Assembly: GCA_965276675.1 (NCBI GenBank)
Contig: OZ255624.1
Location: forward strand, 3,720,001-3,784,000
DNA from: G965276675 sp965276675
Lineage (GTDB): Bacteria > Acidobacteriota > Terriglobia > Terriglobales > Acidobacteriaceae
Direction: 5' to 3'
DNA: 64,000 nt
The translations under genes and the position numbers were made by a program. The notes under the pieces are model-generated. The model was not told the DNA's origin. It did no database searches and saw nothing but the letters and a program-made list of their open reading frames with translations. Of the stretch, positions 50,428 through 59,413 are shown in pieces. The first letter of the stretch is position 1. Every line of letters begins with the position of its first letter.

Positions 50428-50673
50428 CTAAGATTCTAACCGATACGAAAACTCTTCGATGACAGGGTTGGTGAGGACATCACGGGCGATGCGCTCGACT
50501 TCGCTTTTGGCCTTCTCTTCATCGAGGGAGTCGGATAAGGTAAGGACAAAGTACTTGCCCTGGCGGACGTCCTCCACAGAGGCATACTGCATTTTCTTGA
50601 GTGCGCTTTGGATGGTTTGTCCCTGCGGGTCGAGGACCGTTCGTTTGAGCGTAACGTAGACATGAGCCTTCAT
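50428..50673 (-). CDS. purS: Phosphoribosylformylglycinamidine synthase subunit PurS
   Basis: 81 residues: MKAHVYVTLKRTVLDPQGQTI, VRQGKYFVLTL, ARDVLTNPVIEEF, the full PurS pattern. It bridges PurQ and PurL in the fourth step of purine synthesis. purQ and purL are not in the window, so the genes are dispersed here. Confidence 0.93.
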   Translation of the reverse strand: MKAHVYVTLKRTVLDPQGQTIQSALKKMQYASVEDVRQGKYFVLTLSDSLDEEKAKSEVERIARDVLTNPVIEEFSYRLES

Positions 50674-50788
50674 CGTGGCAGATTATAACCCTTGAAGTGG
50701 TCTCATATAGGCTTGCGGCTTTGGTTTATGAGACTACTTGTTGGCCCGCGGCGGTATTGCGTATGACCCGGCGGATGGTATAGGAGCT

Positions 50789-51334
50789 ATGGTTAATTAT
50801 TTAGAACTACCGATCGGGGAGAAGACCCCAGAAGTTGTCGACGCGGTAATTGAGATTCCCCTCGAAGGCATTAACAAGTACGAGTACGACAAGAAGTTGC
50901 ATGTCTTCCGGCTGGACCGGAACCTGTACTCGCCGGTGCACTACCCGGGAGACTACGGCTTTATCCCTTCGACGCTGAGCGAAGACGGTGACCCGCTGGA
51001 CGTGCTGGTACTGGTGGACGCGGGCAGCTTCCCAGGCTGCGTGATGCAGGTGCGGCCGATCGGCGTGCTACTGATGCTCGATCAAGGGGTGCCGGACGAG
51101 AAGATTTTGGCGGTGGGCAAGAACAATCCGCGTTACACCGATGTGTGGAATTACTCCGAGGTGTACCCGCACATGCTGAAGGAGATTACGCACTTTTTCT
51201 CCATCTACAAGGACCTGGAGGGCAAGCGGGTGGAGATCAAGGGCTGGCGGGATGCGCATTTCGCCCGCGACAAGGTCACGGAGGCAGCCAACCGCTTTCT
51301 GGAAAACAAAGGTATGCCAGCGGTGCACCGGTAG
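50789..51334 (+). CDS. ppa: Inorganic pyrophosphatase
   Basis: Hydrolyses pyrophosphate. 181 residues from ATG 50789; an earlier in-frame start at 50738 would add 17 residues with no family match. Signature residues: EIPLEGINKYEYDK, HYPGDYGFIPSTLSEDGDPLDVLVL (the DxDPxD metal site), KILAVGKNNPRY and HFFSIYKDLEGK. Confidence 0.95.
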   Translation: MVNYLELPIGEKTPEVVDAVIEIPLEGINKYEYDKKLHVFRLDRNLYSPVHYPGDYGFIPSTLSEDGDPLDVLVLVDAGSFPGCVMQVRPIGVLLMLDQGVPDEKILAVGKNNPRYTDVWNYSEVYPHMLKEITHFFSIYKDLEGKRVEIKGWRDAHFARDKVTEAANRFLENKGMPAVHR

Positions 51335-51363
51335 GTTTTCGGGCTGAGGGCGGTGGAAGCAAG

Positions 51364-51382
51364 ATTGGCGCTTCGCGCCAAT
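51364..51382 (+). terminator. Hairpin downstream of ppa
   Basis: ATTGGCGC (51364-51371), TTC loop, GCGCCAAT (51375-51382), a perfect 8-bp stem followed by TCTTAAAT. It is 30 bp past the ppa stop; the T run is weak. Confidence 0.5.
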
Positions 51383-51400
51383 TCTTAAATCCAAGATGAA

Positions 51401-51440
51401 GCAGGTCCCTTCGGCTGCTCTCAGGCAGGCTTTTCGACTC
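51401..51440. repeat. Short dispersed intergenic repeat
   Basis: The stretch GCAGGTCCCTTCGGCT... CAGGCTTTTCGAC matches 47071-47110 with few differences. Such GC-rich units recur in intergenic DNA of Acidobacteriota. The span between ppa and the permease gene holds no gene. Confidence 0.55.
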
Positions 51441-51522
51441 CACCGATCTCGCTGCTCGAGATGGGTTACGTTCAAGATGATAATTACTGCTTATGACTAG
51501 CAATTCCCCGCCGAGCCTGTAT

Positions 51523-52911
51523 TCACTTCAGAGTGGGAGTTGTGAGTACTGACCTGCGCGTGGCCAGGCGCATCGCAGCATAGACGATCGCCCCTGCAGC
51601 GGCGATCAACGCGCCAAAGAGTAGCGTGGGAATCCCGGCCATCCTCTCCGTGTGCGAGATGGCGAGCGCGTAGACGATCAGTGAGGTGGGCACCACACCC
51701 AGCAGGGCGGCGACAGCTAATCCGCCGGGCACGCGAAATGGGCGCGCGAGGGCCGGCTCCCTGACGCGCAAGACCACCAATGCAATGAACTCCAGAACCA
51801 GGCTGCCGCCATAGAGCGTCAGGTCGATAGAGATGAGCCGCTCAAAGGTGAAGCCCAGCGCCAGAGCCCATCCGCAGGCGCAGAGCAGGATAGCAGCCCA
51901 GGGTACGCCCCAGCGATTGCGCGCAGCAAGCCACGCAGGAAGCAGACCGTCTTCAGCCAGCACAACCGGCAGCCGGGTGTAGGAGAGCATGAGCGCGTTG
52001 AACATGCCGAAGCCGTTGATCACTCCACCTGCGACGATGGCAAGGCCCAGCGCGGGCCCGGCGAGCGCGCGGCCTGCATCCACCCATGAGCCAGTGGAAA
52101 AGCTAGCCGGAGGAATGCCCGCGAGCGCCACGGCCGCGAGTGGAACGATGTAGCTGACCGCCACCACGGCAAGCGTACCCAGCATAGCGCGGGGGTAGTT
52201 GCGACGCGGCTGGTCGACCTCTCCGGCTACGGTTGAGGCATTGTCCCAACCCATGTAGTTCCACATGGCGACCAGGATGGCTGTGGAGAGGTCGGGCGTG
52301 GGCGCATGTGTGAACTGCGCGAACGAGAGATGCGCGTGCAGGGCGGCCCAGAGCCCAGCGGCGGTGAGCACGGCAAAAGGAAGCAGCAAGAGCAGCGAGA
52401 GCACGACCGAGCTTTTGCCGACAGCAGACGCACCGCGCAGGTTAAGACCAGCCGCAAGCACGATGACGACGAGCGACCAGAGCAAAGCGCGATGACCGGC
52501 GGTGAGCCCTGGTGCAAGCCGGCCCAGGTAGAGCACGGCCAGCGTGGGATAGATTGCCATGTCAAAGATGCTGGCCGCCAGCGAAAGCCACGCCTCAGCA
52601 AAGCCCCAAAAAGGGCCAAGCGCACGACGCACCCAGACGTAGAAGCCACCTTCCGCCGGGATGGCACTGGCGAGTTCGCCAATCATCAGCGCCGTGGGCA
52701 GACTCCAGAGAAAAGGCAGAAGCAGCAGGATGACAAGAGCGCGCAGGTAGCCTGCGCCGCCTAGGATGTCTTCAATGCCGTAGGGACCGCCCGAAACCAT
52801 GAAGAAGGTAGCGGCGATGAGCGGTACCAGCTTGACCTTGCTCGTGCGCCCCTCAAGAGGGCTTGACGATGTGCAGACGGGCACTGACGGCATCCGGAGC
52901 GGAGGGGGCAT
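51523..52911 (-). CDS. APC-family amino acid permease
   Basis: 462 residues, about 12 predicted membrane segments. N-terminal segment LVPLIAATFFMVSGGPYGIEDIL carries the APC helix 1 glycine motif (SGGPYG), and MWNYMGWDNASTVAGEVDQPRRNYPRA is the conserved helix 6-to-loop signature. It belongs to the amino acid/polyamine/organocation superfamily; substrate unknown. Gene is monocistronic. Confidence 0.88.
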   Translation of the reverse strand: MPPPLRMPSVPVCTSSSPLEGRTSKVKLVPLIAATFFMVSGGPYGIEDILGGAGYLRALVILLLLPFLWSLPTALMIGELASAIPAEGGFYVWVRRALGPFWGFAEAWLSLAASIFDMAIYPTLAVLYLGRLAPGLTAGHRALLWSLVVIVLAAGLNLRGASAVGKSSVVLSLLLLLPFAVLTAAGLWAALHAHLSFAQFTHAPTPDLSTAILVAMWNYMGWDNASTVAGEVDQPRRNYPRAMLGTLAVVAVSYIVPLAAVALAGIPPASFSTGSWVDAGRALAGPALGLAIVAGGVINGFGMFNALMLSYTRLPVVLAEDGLLPAWLAARNRWGVPWAAILLCACGWALALGFTFERLISIDLTLYGGSLVLEFIALVVLRVREPALARPFRVPGGLAVAALLGVVPTSLIVYALAISHTERMAGIPTLLFGALIAAAGAIVYAAMRLATRRSVLTTPTLK

Positions 52912-53085
52912 TGCGAAGACTCTACCGGAAATGGCGGGGGTTGCAATCCCCTTCTGTGGACAGCCGGGTTCGGGCCGTTGTATTGGGAGAAGGTGTTGCG
53001 AGAAGAGCCGCAGCGAATGAACTGAGAGGATGGTCTATAATCCCCGAAGCGATGCCCATGCGCCCGCATGGAGTTTTGCAGCAGC

Positions 53086-53178
53086 GGAGAGTTGGCCGAG
53101 AGGCTGAAGGCGGCGGTTTGCTAAACCGTTATAGGGTCAAAAGCTCTATCGAGGGTTCGAATCCCTCACTCTCCGCCA
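53086..53178 (+). tRNA. tRNA-Ser (anticodon GCU)
   Basis: 93 nt including encoded CCA. Acceptor GGAGAGT/ACTCTCC, anticodon stem CGGTT/AACCG region with loop containing GCT, a long variable arm (TATAGGGTCAAAAGCTCTATC) and T arm GAGGG-TTCGAAT-CCCTC. The long variable arm is diagnostic of tRNA-Ser. Confidence 0.95.
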
Positions 53179-53345
53179 TGGAATCGATAGCTTACGAGTC
53201 TGCTTGGACAATTAAAGGACGATTTACTGAATCCTCGCCGATGCAATCACCGGTTGCCTGGAGCGCGAAGCGGAAGTTCTGAGTTGCTGCTGTTGATCAG
53301 TCTGGTGGAACTGCAGTCCACCAGTGTGCCGAGCTCCTTTAAGCG

Positions 53346-53567
53346 TTAGTCCAGGTCGCTGGGCTCCCAGCAGCTTCTTCCGGCATGACAAATAGATCCG
53401 TGGACGTAGTGTTCATCCGGACCGGCCTTGCCCATGGTCTTCAGGCACCAGTAGGTGGTGGTGGCGCCAGCGATCTCTTCGACCAGATCGGTGTCGGGGC
53501 CGTAGGCGCCGTAGGAAGACTTGCTGCGCAGACAGGCGCACTTTGCAGTGAGGGTTGCGGTGTTCAT
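53346..53567 (-). CDS. Cysteine-rich small protein coupled to the molybdenum oxidoreductase operon
   Basis: 73 residues, ATG 53567 overlapping the upstream FAD-subunit stop (ATGA), with GGAGG 7 bp upstream. Five cysteines: KCACLRSK near the start, YWCLK in the middle, SICHAGRSCWEP at the end. It looks like a small metal-binding protein. It is probably the last gene of the operon. No family recognised. Confidence 0.65.
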   Translation of the reverse strand: MNTATLTAKCACLRSKSSYGAYGPDTDLVEEIAGATTTYWCLKTMGKAGPDEHYVHGSICHAGRSCWEPSDLD

Positions 53568-54577
53568 GCCATACCTCCGATTGCGCTTGGGTCGCGATCC
53601 ATCTGTCCGGCTGCGAGCAGGATGGTGCGGTAAATTGCGGTCTGGAAGAGCTGGGTCTTGTAGCCGTTTTGCGAGAGTGGCGTGGCGCCGGCGACTGCTG
53701 CTTTCCCGGCTGCGCGCGCGAGTGGCTCGTCGATGGCCTTGCCGGCCAGGAGCGCCTCTGCTTTCGTGGCGCGAATCGGCGTGGGGGCCGCTACACCAAG
53801 CGCGATGCGGGCCTCGCGGCAGGTGTTCCCATCCATGCGCAGCAGAACGCCGGCATCCGCGAGCGGCCAGTCGAAGCTCTCCTTTTCGCCGTACTTCTGG
53901 TAGGCCGAGCGAGTGCCCTGCTGTGGCGCTGGAAGGAGAATGCCGGTGATGAGCTCGTCCGGCCGCACCGCGGTCTCGTTGATCAGATCCTTCTCGGGCG
54001 GGTTGTAGAACTCGCTCACGGGCACGGTGCGTTTGCCGTGCTTGGAGGTGAGCTCGACCGCAGCGTCGAAGGCGAGCAACGGCACAGCCGTAGACGACGG
54101 GTGCACCATGGCGCAGCTCTCGTTGTTCATGATGGCGTGATAGAGGTTTTCGCCCGAGTGTGCGTGGCACTCGTCGGAGCCGCCCTTCTTGCGGCAGTCG
54201 AAGTCGCTCGAGCGGAAGTACCAGCAGCGGGGGCGTTGCATCAGGTTGCCGCCCAGCGTTGCCATGTTGCGTACCTGCGGCGTCGCGGCGTGCCCAGCCG
54301 CATCAGAGAAGGCAGTGTAGCGTTCACGTATCTGTGGGTGTTGCGAAATCTCGACCAGGGTTACCAGCGGCCCGAGTCGCAGGCCGCCGTCCTTCTCCAC
54401 GGCAACGCCACGCAATTCAGCGATGTTGCGGATATTGATCAGACGCGGCGGGGTGACGATGCCCTCTTTCATCAAGTCGAGCAGGTCGATGCCACCGGCT
54501 TTGACGGTGGCGCCATTGCCTAGGGAGTCAAGCGCCTGGCCTACTGTTGAGCAGTCTACGAGCGAGAAACGATTCAT
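53564..54577 (-). CDS. paoB: FAD-binding subunit of a xanthine/aldehyde dehydrogenase-type enzyme
   Basis: 337 residues. CO-dehydrogenase flavoprotein-like: KAGGIDLLDLMKEG, the FAD-contacting AGHAATPQVRNMATLGGNLMQRPRCWYF (with GG-N near 109-112), and the C-terminal domain LADAGVLLRMDG. The extra CWYFRS...CRKKGGSDECHA cysteines around 117-145 fit the PaoB type, which carries a 4Fe-4S cluster. Its start overlaps the end of the molybdopterin subunit by 4 bp. Confidence 0.88.
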   Translation of the reverse strand: MNRFSLVDCSTVGQALDSLGNGATVKAGGIDLLDLMKEGIVTPPRLINIRNIAELRGVAVEKDGGLRLGPLVTLVEISQHPQIRERYTAFSDAAGHAATPQVRNMATLGGNLMQRPRCWYFRSSDFDCRKKGGSDECHAHSGENLYHAIMNNESCAMVHPSSTAVPLLAFDAAVELTSKHGKRTVPVSEFYNPPEKDLINETAVRPDELITGILLPAPQQGTRSAYQKYGEKESFDWPLADAGVLLRMDGNTCREARIALGVAAPTPIRATKAEALLAGKAIDEPLARAAGKAAVAGATPLSQNGYKTQLFQTAIYRTILLAAGQMDRDPSAIGGMA

Positions 54578-57051
54578 GCCTGCAGCTCCGTTTCCGTCTT
54601 GCCGAGTGCTGCAAGCACGTTTGCCGGGGTCATGGGAATGCGCCGCATGCGCACGCCCGTTGCGTTGTAAACAGCGTTGGCGACCGCTGCCGCGAGGGCG
54701 ATAATACCAGCCGACTCACCAATGCCCGCAGCATCCGTCGAGCTCTGCGCGAGATAATTTTCGAGCAGAACGATCTCAATCTGCGGCACTTCGCGCGCTC
54801 CGAGGATCTTGTAGTTCTCGAGGTTCGCGTTGAGCATAAAGCCCTTGCTGGAATCCATGACCCGCTGCTCGAAGAGCGCATAGGAGATGCCCTGCAGGAT
54901 GCCGCCGTTGATCTGGCTGATCACGCCTAGCGGGTTCATGGGGCGTCCACAGTCGTGGACGCCGAAGACTTTTTCGACGTGGACGCGGCCAGTCTCGGTG
55001 TCGACCGCAACCTCGACGTAGTCCACGCCACCGTAGGTGATCTTGGCCTTCTCGTAGTCTTCCGTGCGTGTGGCCCGGGCTGAGATTTCGCCGTTGGGCA
55101 GGCGGGAAGCCGCTTGCTTCAGCGTCCAGGAGCGAGCCGGGTTGGACTTGAGTACGACGCGGCCGCCCTGTACCGTGAGGTCGTCCGCGGCGACGCCCAT
55201 GCCCGGCGCAATGGCCGCGAAGAGCTGCTGCTTGACCGCGTATGCGGCATTGCGGGCAGCCGGGGTAATGGAGCCGGTGGTGATGCTGCCTCCCGAGTCC
55301 GGGCCGATGGGAAAGCGCGTATCGCCGATGCGGATGGCAACCTGCTGCGGAGACACGCCGAACTCCTCCGCGACGCACTGCGCCAGCACTGTCTTGATGC
55401 CACTGCCGATATCCTGCACGGCCGAGAGCAGTTCGAGCGAACCATCGCTCGAGAGCCGCACCTCACACGAGGACTTCAAGTTGGTGAAACGGTACCAGAC
55501 AGATTGTGAGAGGCCGATGCCGCACTTGACCGGCCCGGTGTCTGCGCCGGCCTTGCGACGATTTTTCCAATTGGTGCGCTCGAGAATGATCTGGCGCTCG
55601 ACCTTGCGGGCCGGGCTGTCGTCGATCTTTTCGCGCAGGGCGAGCGGGTCCATCTTCAGCTTCTCCGCCAGTTCATCAATGGCCTGCTCCAGAGCGAAGC
55701 AGCCCTGGGGATGGCCCGGAGCGCGGAATGCCGCGCCCGGACCGGCATTGATGAAGACGTCGTACTCCTCGGTGAGGAGGTTGGGGCACTTGTACATATT
55801 CGCCGCTGGACCCCCGGTGCCAGCGCCGGTGCCTACGCCCGCGGTACCGTAGCTCACCAGCTGGATGGCGGTGAGCGTGCCGTCCTTCTTGGCGCCGATC
55901 TTGAGCTTCTGGTGGGAGTCGGGCCGGTTGGAAACGATGTGCTCCTGCTCGCGATCGAGCATAAGCCGGACCGGCGCGCCGGCTGCCTTCGAGAGCCGCG
56001 CGGCGACGATGCCATGGTTTCCAGCGCCAAACTTCGCGCCAAAGCCGCCCCCCATGTACTCGGTGATGACGCGAACCTGATTCTTGGGCAGCTTCAGCAC
56101 TGCGGCCATCTCTTCTCGCACGCTGTTGGTGCCCTGCGTGGAGGCGTAGACCGTGAGCAGCTCCGGCTTCCAGTCAGCCACAACGCCGTGGGTTTCGAGC
56201 GCGCAGTGCGTCTGCACCTGGGTGTAGTACTCGCCCTCGACTGTGACATCGGCGTCGTGAAAGCCTTGCTGCACATCGCCCGTTTTCTTACGCGCAGGCC
56301 CGTGCACATTGCCGGTCTGCGGGACGTCCTTGGGTCCGCCGCCACCGCCGGCAGTGCTGCCCTGGTCGGCGGGACCGGGGTAGACCATCGGAGCACCCGG
56401 CTGCCGCGCAGCGCTGCGCTCCACTACAAAGGGGTGCTTATCGTACTGCACTTTGATCAGCGCGGCAGCCTCATCGGCGGCAGCTTGCGTGGTGGCGGCG
56501 ACACCAGCGATAGGCTGGCCCGCATAGCGAACGACGGGATAGCGGGAGGACTCTTCCTTCGCCGGATCACGGAGTTGCGCGTTGCCGAGCACGTGCTGGA
56601 TGACATAGACGGCGCGCACGCCGGGGTAGTGCTCGGCGGCGGTGGTGTCCACGGAGAGAATCCGCGCATGGGGCACCTCCGCGCCGCGGAGACGGGCGTA
56701 GAGCATGCCGGGAAGATGGACGTCGGCCGTGTAGTGGCCGGAGCCTGTGACCTTTTGATGGCCGTCATAGCGCGCCGTCGGCTTGCCGATGTATTGCAGG
56801 TCTGCATTGCGGGCAAGCGGCGGCGGTTCGTCGGCCGGGACTTGCCGCTCCACCTGCGTGAGCCCGAGCTGCGGGATGCCGTAGAGCAGGCTTTCGCTGC
56901 GCTTAGCGACCGGGGCTTTCGCGGACTGCCCAGCCTCATCCTGTTTGGCGGCTTCGCGTGTCGGCTTCGCTTCACCCTTGACGCCTTCGTTAAGCGACTT
57001 GGTTTTCTGCTGCGGCGCTTGTTCCACTGCTTCTTCCGTTTCCGGGGTCAT
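54574..57051 (-). CDS. paoC: Molybdopterin-binding subunit of a xanthine/aldehyde dehydrogenase-type enzyme
   Basis: 825 residues, catalytic subunit that hydroxylates aldehydes or heterocycles. Residues 1-85 are a charged Lys/Glu/Ala-rich extension. The catalytic domain shows TARYDGHQKVTGSGHYTADV, MGGGFGAKFG, FRAPGHPQGCFALEQAIDELA and the catalytic Glu in AAGIGESAGI near the C-terminus. No signal peptide, as expected if it is co-exported with its Tat-bearing partner. Coupled to both neighbours. Confidence 0.92.
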   Translation of the reverse strand: MTPETEEAVEQAPQQKTKSLNEGVKGEAKPTREAAKQDEAGQSAKAPVAKRSESLLYGIPQLGLTQVERQVPADEPPPLARNADLQYIGKPTARYDGHQKVTGSGHYTADVHLPGMLYARLRGAEVPHARILSVDTTAAEHYPGVRAVYVIQHVLGNAQLRDPAKEESSRYPVVRYAGQPIAGVAATTQAAADEAAALIKVQYDKHPFVVERSAARQPGAPMVYPGPADQGSTAGGGGGPKDVPQTGNVHGPARKKTGDVQQGFHDADVTVEGEYYTQVQTHCALETHGVVADWKPELLTVYASTQGTNSVREEMAAVLKLPKNQVRVITEYMGGGFGAKFGAGNHGIVAARLSKAAGAPVRLMLDREQEHIVSNRPDSHQKLKIGAKKDGTLTAIQLVSYGTAGVGTGAGTGGPAANMYKCPNLLTEEYDVFINAGPGAAFRAPGHPQGCFALEQAIDELAEKLKMDPLALREKIDDSPARKVERQIILERTNWKNRRKAGADTGPVKCGIGLSQSVWYRFTNLKSSCEVRLSSDGSLELLSAVQDIGSGIKTVLAQCVAEEFGVSPQQVAIRIGDTRFPIGPDSGGSITTGSITPAARNAAYAVKQQLFAAIAPGMGVAADDLTVQGGRVVLKSNPARSWTLKQAASRLPNGEISARATRTEDYEKAKITYGGVDYVEVAVDTETGRVHVEKVFGVHDCGRPMNPLGVISQINGGILQGISYALFEQRVMDSSKGFMLNANLENYKILGAREVPQIEIVLLENYLAQSSTDAAGIGESAGIIALAAAVANAVYNATGVRMRRIPMTPANVLAALGKTETELQA

Positions 57052-57053
57052 GG

Positions 57054-57710
57054 CTATGCCTCCTGCTCGAGTTCGTGCAGCGGATTGACGAGGCTAGCGA
57101 GCTCGGTTTGACCGGAAGCTTCAAGCGTCGCCGCAAAGATCTTGGGATAGGTGCCGCAGCGGCACAGGTTACCGCTGACCGCCTGCTTTACGTCGTCGAG
57201 CGAGGGCTTGGGCTTGCGCTCGAGCAGCGCTGCGCAGGCCATCACCATGCCGGGCGTGCAGAAGCCGCACTGGAGGGCGTCGTGCTTGACGAAAGCGGCC
57301 TGAAGCGGGTGCAGTGTCTCGCCGTGCGCCATGCCTTCGATGGTCGTGATCTTGCGCGGACCCACGTCGACGGCAAGTGTCATGCAGGCCAGCGCTGGCG
57401 TCCCGTCCAACCAGACGGTGCAGGCCGAGCAGGAGCCGCGATCGCAGACCACCTTGGTACCGGTGAGGCCCACGACGTCGCGGAGAGTGTCCGCCAGGGT
57501 CATTCGCGGTTCGATGGCCACGGGATAGGCCTTGTTGTTGATGTGGAGGGTCACTGGGGTCGCGTCGGGCCCGAGCTCTTTGGCTTCGTGATCTTTGCGG
57601 GACTGCTCGCCCAGCGCTTGTATGTTGTCGAGTACCAGGGAGCCGGCGGCTGTCACACCTGCACCCTTCAGAAAGCCGCGTCTTGAAATGCCGTTTGCTG
57701 GGCCGGACAT
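57054..57710 (-). CDS. paoA: Tat-exported 2Fe-2S subunit of a xanthine/aldehyde dehydrogenase-type enzyme
   Basis: 218 residues. Twin-arginine signal SRRGFLKGAGVTAAG at 9-23, then a plant-type 2Fe-2S domain (CDRGSCSACTVWLDG with an upstream Cys, and a Cys in TPALAC) and a second 2Fe-2S domain (CGFCTPGMVMA and CRCGTY). It carries the periplasmic export signal for the complex, as in PaoA/YagT. First gene of the operon. Confidence 0.93.
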   Translation of the reverse strand: MSGPANGISRRGFLKGAGVTAAGSLVLDNIQALGEQSRKDHEAKELGPDATPVTLHINNKAYPVAIEPRMTLADTLRDVVGLTGTKVVCDRGSCSACTVWLDGTPALACMTLAVDVGPRKITTIEGMAHGETLHPLQAAFVKHDALQCGFCTPGMVMACAALLERKPKPSLDDVKQAVSGNLCRCGTYPKIFAATLEASGQTELASLVNPLHELEQEA

Positions 57711-58032
57711 GATGCCTCCGCGTAAATCGCTAGACCGCGTTCACCCGAATGATATGCCAAAACTGGAGGAAGTTGAGCGGTGTCCGTTGTGTTTACATCA
57801 ACAGCTTTGGCATTGAGCGATATCGGCTTCCGGCGCGCCACTTGCCACTCTCAGCCGCTATCTTGCACAAATGGCGGGATTCGGCAATACTTGATGGGTT
57901 GGGATGAGTGCGAGTGCCGGGTCCATTTATCCGCGCCTGTTTCCGGGTATGCCTTAGGAGAATGTCTCCTGCAGTGTCCAGACCACACTCCCCAAAAGCT
58001 ATCGAGAAACGTAAATTGAAAGGAATTTGCCT
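57711..58032. other. Spacer with divergent promoters, no gene seen
   Basis: About 320 bp between the paoA-like start and rpsP. I see no coding frame or convincing RNA structure. It should hold the paoABC promoter and the rpsP operon promoter; I cannot place them with confidence. Confidence 0.5.
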
Positions 58033-58293
58033 GTGCTGATGATTCGTCTAGCGCGCTTTGGCGCGCGCAAGCAGCCTTACTACCGTGTTGTCGTCATCGA
58101 GAAAGACCGCGCTCGCAACGGACGTTCGATCGAGGTGGTTGGCACGTATAATCCACGCACCAACCCCGCTTCTATCACGCTGAAGCGTGACCGCGTCGAT
58201 TACTGGACCAGCAAGGGCGCACAGCTCTCGGACCGGGTCGGCAAACTAGTCGCCCAGCACCAGGCGACGCCGGCGCCAATACCCTCAGCCTAG
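58033..58293 (+). CDS. rpsP: 30S ribosomal protein S16
   Basis: 86 residues from GTG 58033 with AAGGA 9 bp upstream. The family start M-IRLARFGARKQPYYRVVVIEKDRARNGR (given here in outline) and EVVGTYNPRTNPASI are complete. First gene of the conserved rpsP-khpA-rimM-trmD-rplS cluster. Confidence 0.96.
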   Translation: MLMIRLARFGARKQPYYRVVVIEKDRARNGRSIEVVGTYNPRTNPASITLKRDRVDYWTSKGAQLSDRVGKLVAQHQATPAPIPSA

Positions 58294-58328
58294 CTCACGC
58301 GCTCAAAGAGCACCCGGCTCACCTCCCC

Positions 58329-58370
58329 AATCCGCCTACTATTCCACCTAATCCGCCTACTATTCCACCT
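58329..58370. repeat. Perfect 21-bp tandem duplication
   Basis: Two identical 21-bp units (AATCCGCCTACTATTCCACC plus T) at 58329-58349 and 58350-58370, between rpsP and khpA, about 15 bp upstream of the khpA start. Confidence 0.9.
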
Positions 58371-58385
58371 TTAGAGACGTTTTCG

Positions 58386-58712
58386 ATGACAGAGGAAGAG
58401 AAGCTCACGGCGATTGAAGAGCTGATGACCGAGATCGCGAGGGCGCTGGTCGACAGCCCGGACGCTGTCTCAGTAGAAGCGGTCGAGAGCAACGAGAATG
58501 ACGAGGATGAGGGCACTGTCCTAGAGATGCGCGTCGCTCCGGACGATGTGGGCAAAGTGATCGGCAAGCAGGGACGCACCGCCCGTTCGATGCGGACTTT
58601 GCTGAACGCCGTTGCGCTCAAGCACCACGCGCATTACACGCTCGACATTGTCGAAGATGAAGATAACTTAGACGATGAGGGCACGGGTGAGGAAGACGCA
58701 CCACTTGCCTGA
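58386..58712 (+). CDS. khpA: KH-domain RNA-binding protein KhpA-like
   Basis: 108 residues. Core MRVAPDDVGKVIGKQGRTARSMRTLLNAVA is the single KH domain (GKQG loop). Unusually acidic extensions flank it (ENDEDEG near 40, EDEDNLDDEGTGEEDA at the end). In the rpsP-rimM context this is KhpA, which partners with KhpB/Jag and binds RNA. Confidence 0.9.
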   Translation: MTEEEKLTAIEELMTEIARALVDSPDAVSVEAVESNENDEDEGTVLEMRVAPDDVGKVIGKQGRTARSMRTLLNAVALKHHAHYTLDIVEDEDNLDDEGTGEEDAPLA

Positions 58713-58768
58713 TCTCGATGCGCGCAGGCGGCATCCGCGTGCCCTCTTCACTGCTCTGCACACCCATT

Positions 58769-59395
58769 ATGAACACTGACGGCTATGTTCTGCTGGCTCG
58801 ACTGGTGCGGCCTCAGGGTCGCCATGGCGAGTTGCTGGCGGAGATTCTGACAGACTTTCCCAGGCGCTTTGCAGAGCGCACGCATGTGTTCCTGCGCGGA
58901 CCGGATGGTACGAAGGGGTCCCTGCGTCCCGCGGAGATTGAGCGGCACTGGCCCCACGGTGGGCGCGTGGTGCTCAAGTTCAAAGGCATCGACTCCATCA
59001 ACGACGCGGAGACGCTGCGCGGGCTCGACGTCACAATTCCAGCCGAAGAGCGCACGCCACTCGAAGAGGACGCGGTCTACATCGGCGACCTGATGGGCTG
59101 CCACCTGATCGACGTCGCCTCCGGGAGTGAAATTGACCTGGGAGAGATCACGGCTGTCTATCGGCAGACGGTGACGGCAGATATTCTGCAGGTGACCACG
59201 ACGGCAGGGAAAGAGCTGCTTATTCCCTTTGCGAAGGCATACCTGCAGCGGGTGAACCTGCCCGCGCGGCAGGTAGTGATGTCTCTTCCCGAGGGTCTGG
59301 TGTCAATCAACACACCAGACTTCAATGCACCAGACCCGGACGCTGAGCAGGCGGCAGGGCACCCGCACAACACTATCACTCCAGAACCAGCCTGA
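58769..59395 (+). CDS. rimM: Ribosome maturation factor RimM
   Basis: 208 residues from ATG 58769 by alignment to the family start (GYVLLARLVRPQGRHGELLAEI); an earlier ATG at 58718 would add residues without match. N-terminal RimM barrel, then the PRC-barrel with YIGDLMGCHLIDVASGSEIDL and LLIPFAKAYLQRV. Needed for 16S rRNA 3' domain assembly with S19. Confidence 0.93.
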   Translation: MNTDGYVLLARLVRPQGRHGELLAEILTDFPRRFAERTHVFLRGPDGTKGSLRPAEIERHWPHGGRVVLKFKGIDSINDAETLRGLDVTIPAEERTPLEEDAVYIGDLMGCHLIDVASGSEIDLGEITAVYRQTVTADILQVTTTAGKELLIPFAKAYLQRVNLPARQVVMSLPEGLVSINTPDFNAPDPDAEQAAGHPHNTITPEPA

Positions 59396-59413
59396 TGAGC
59401 CCCACTCCACCTC

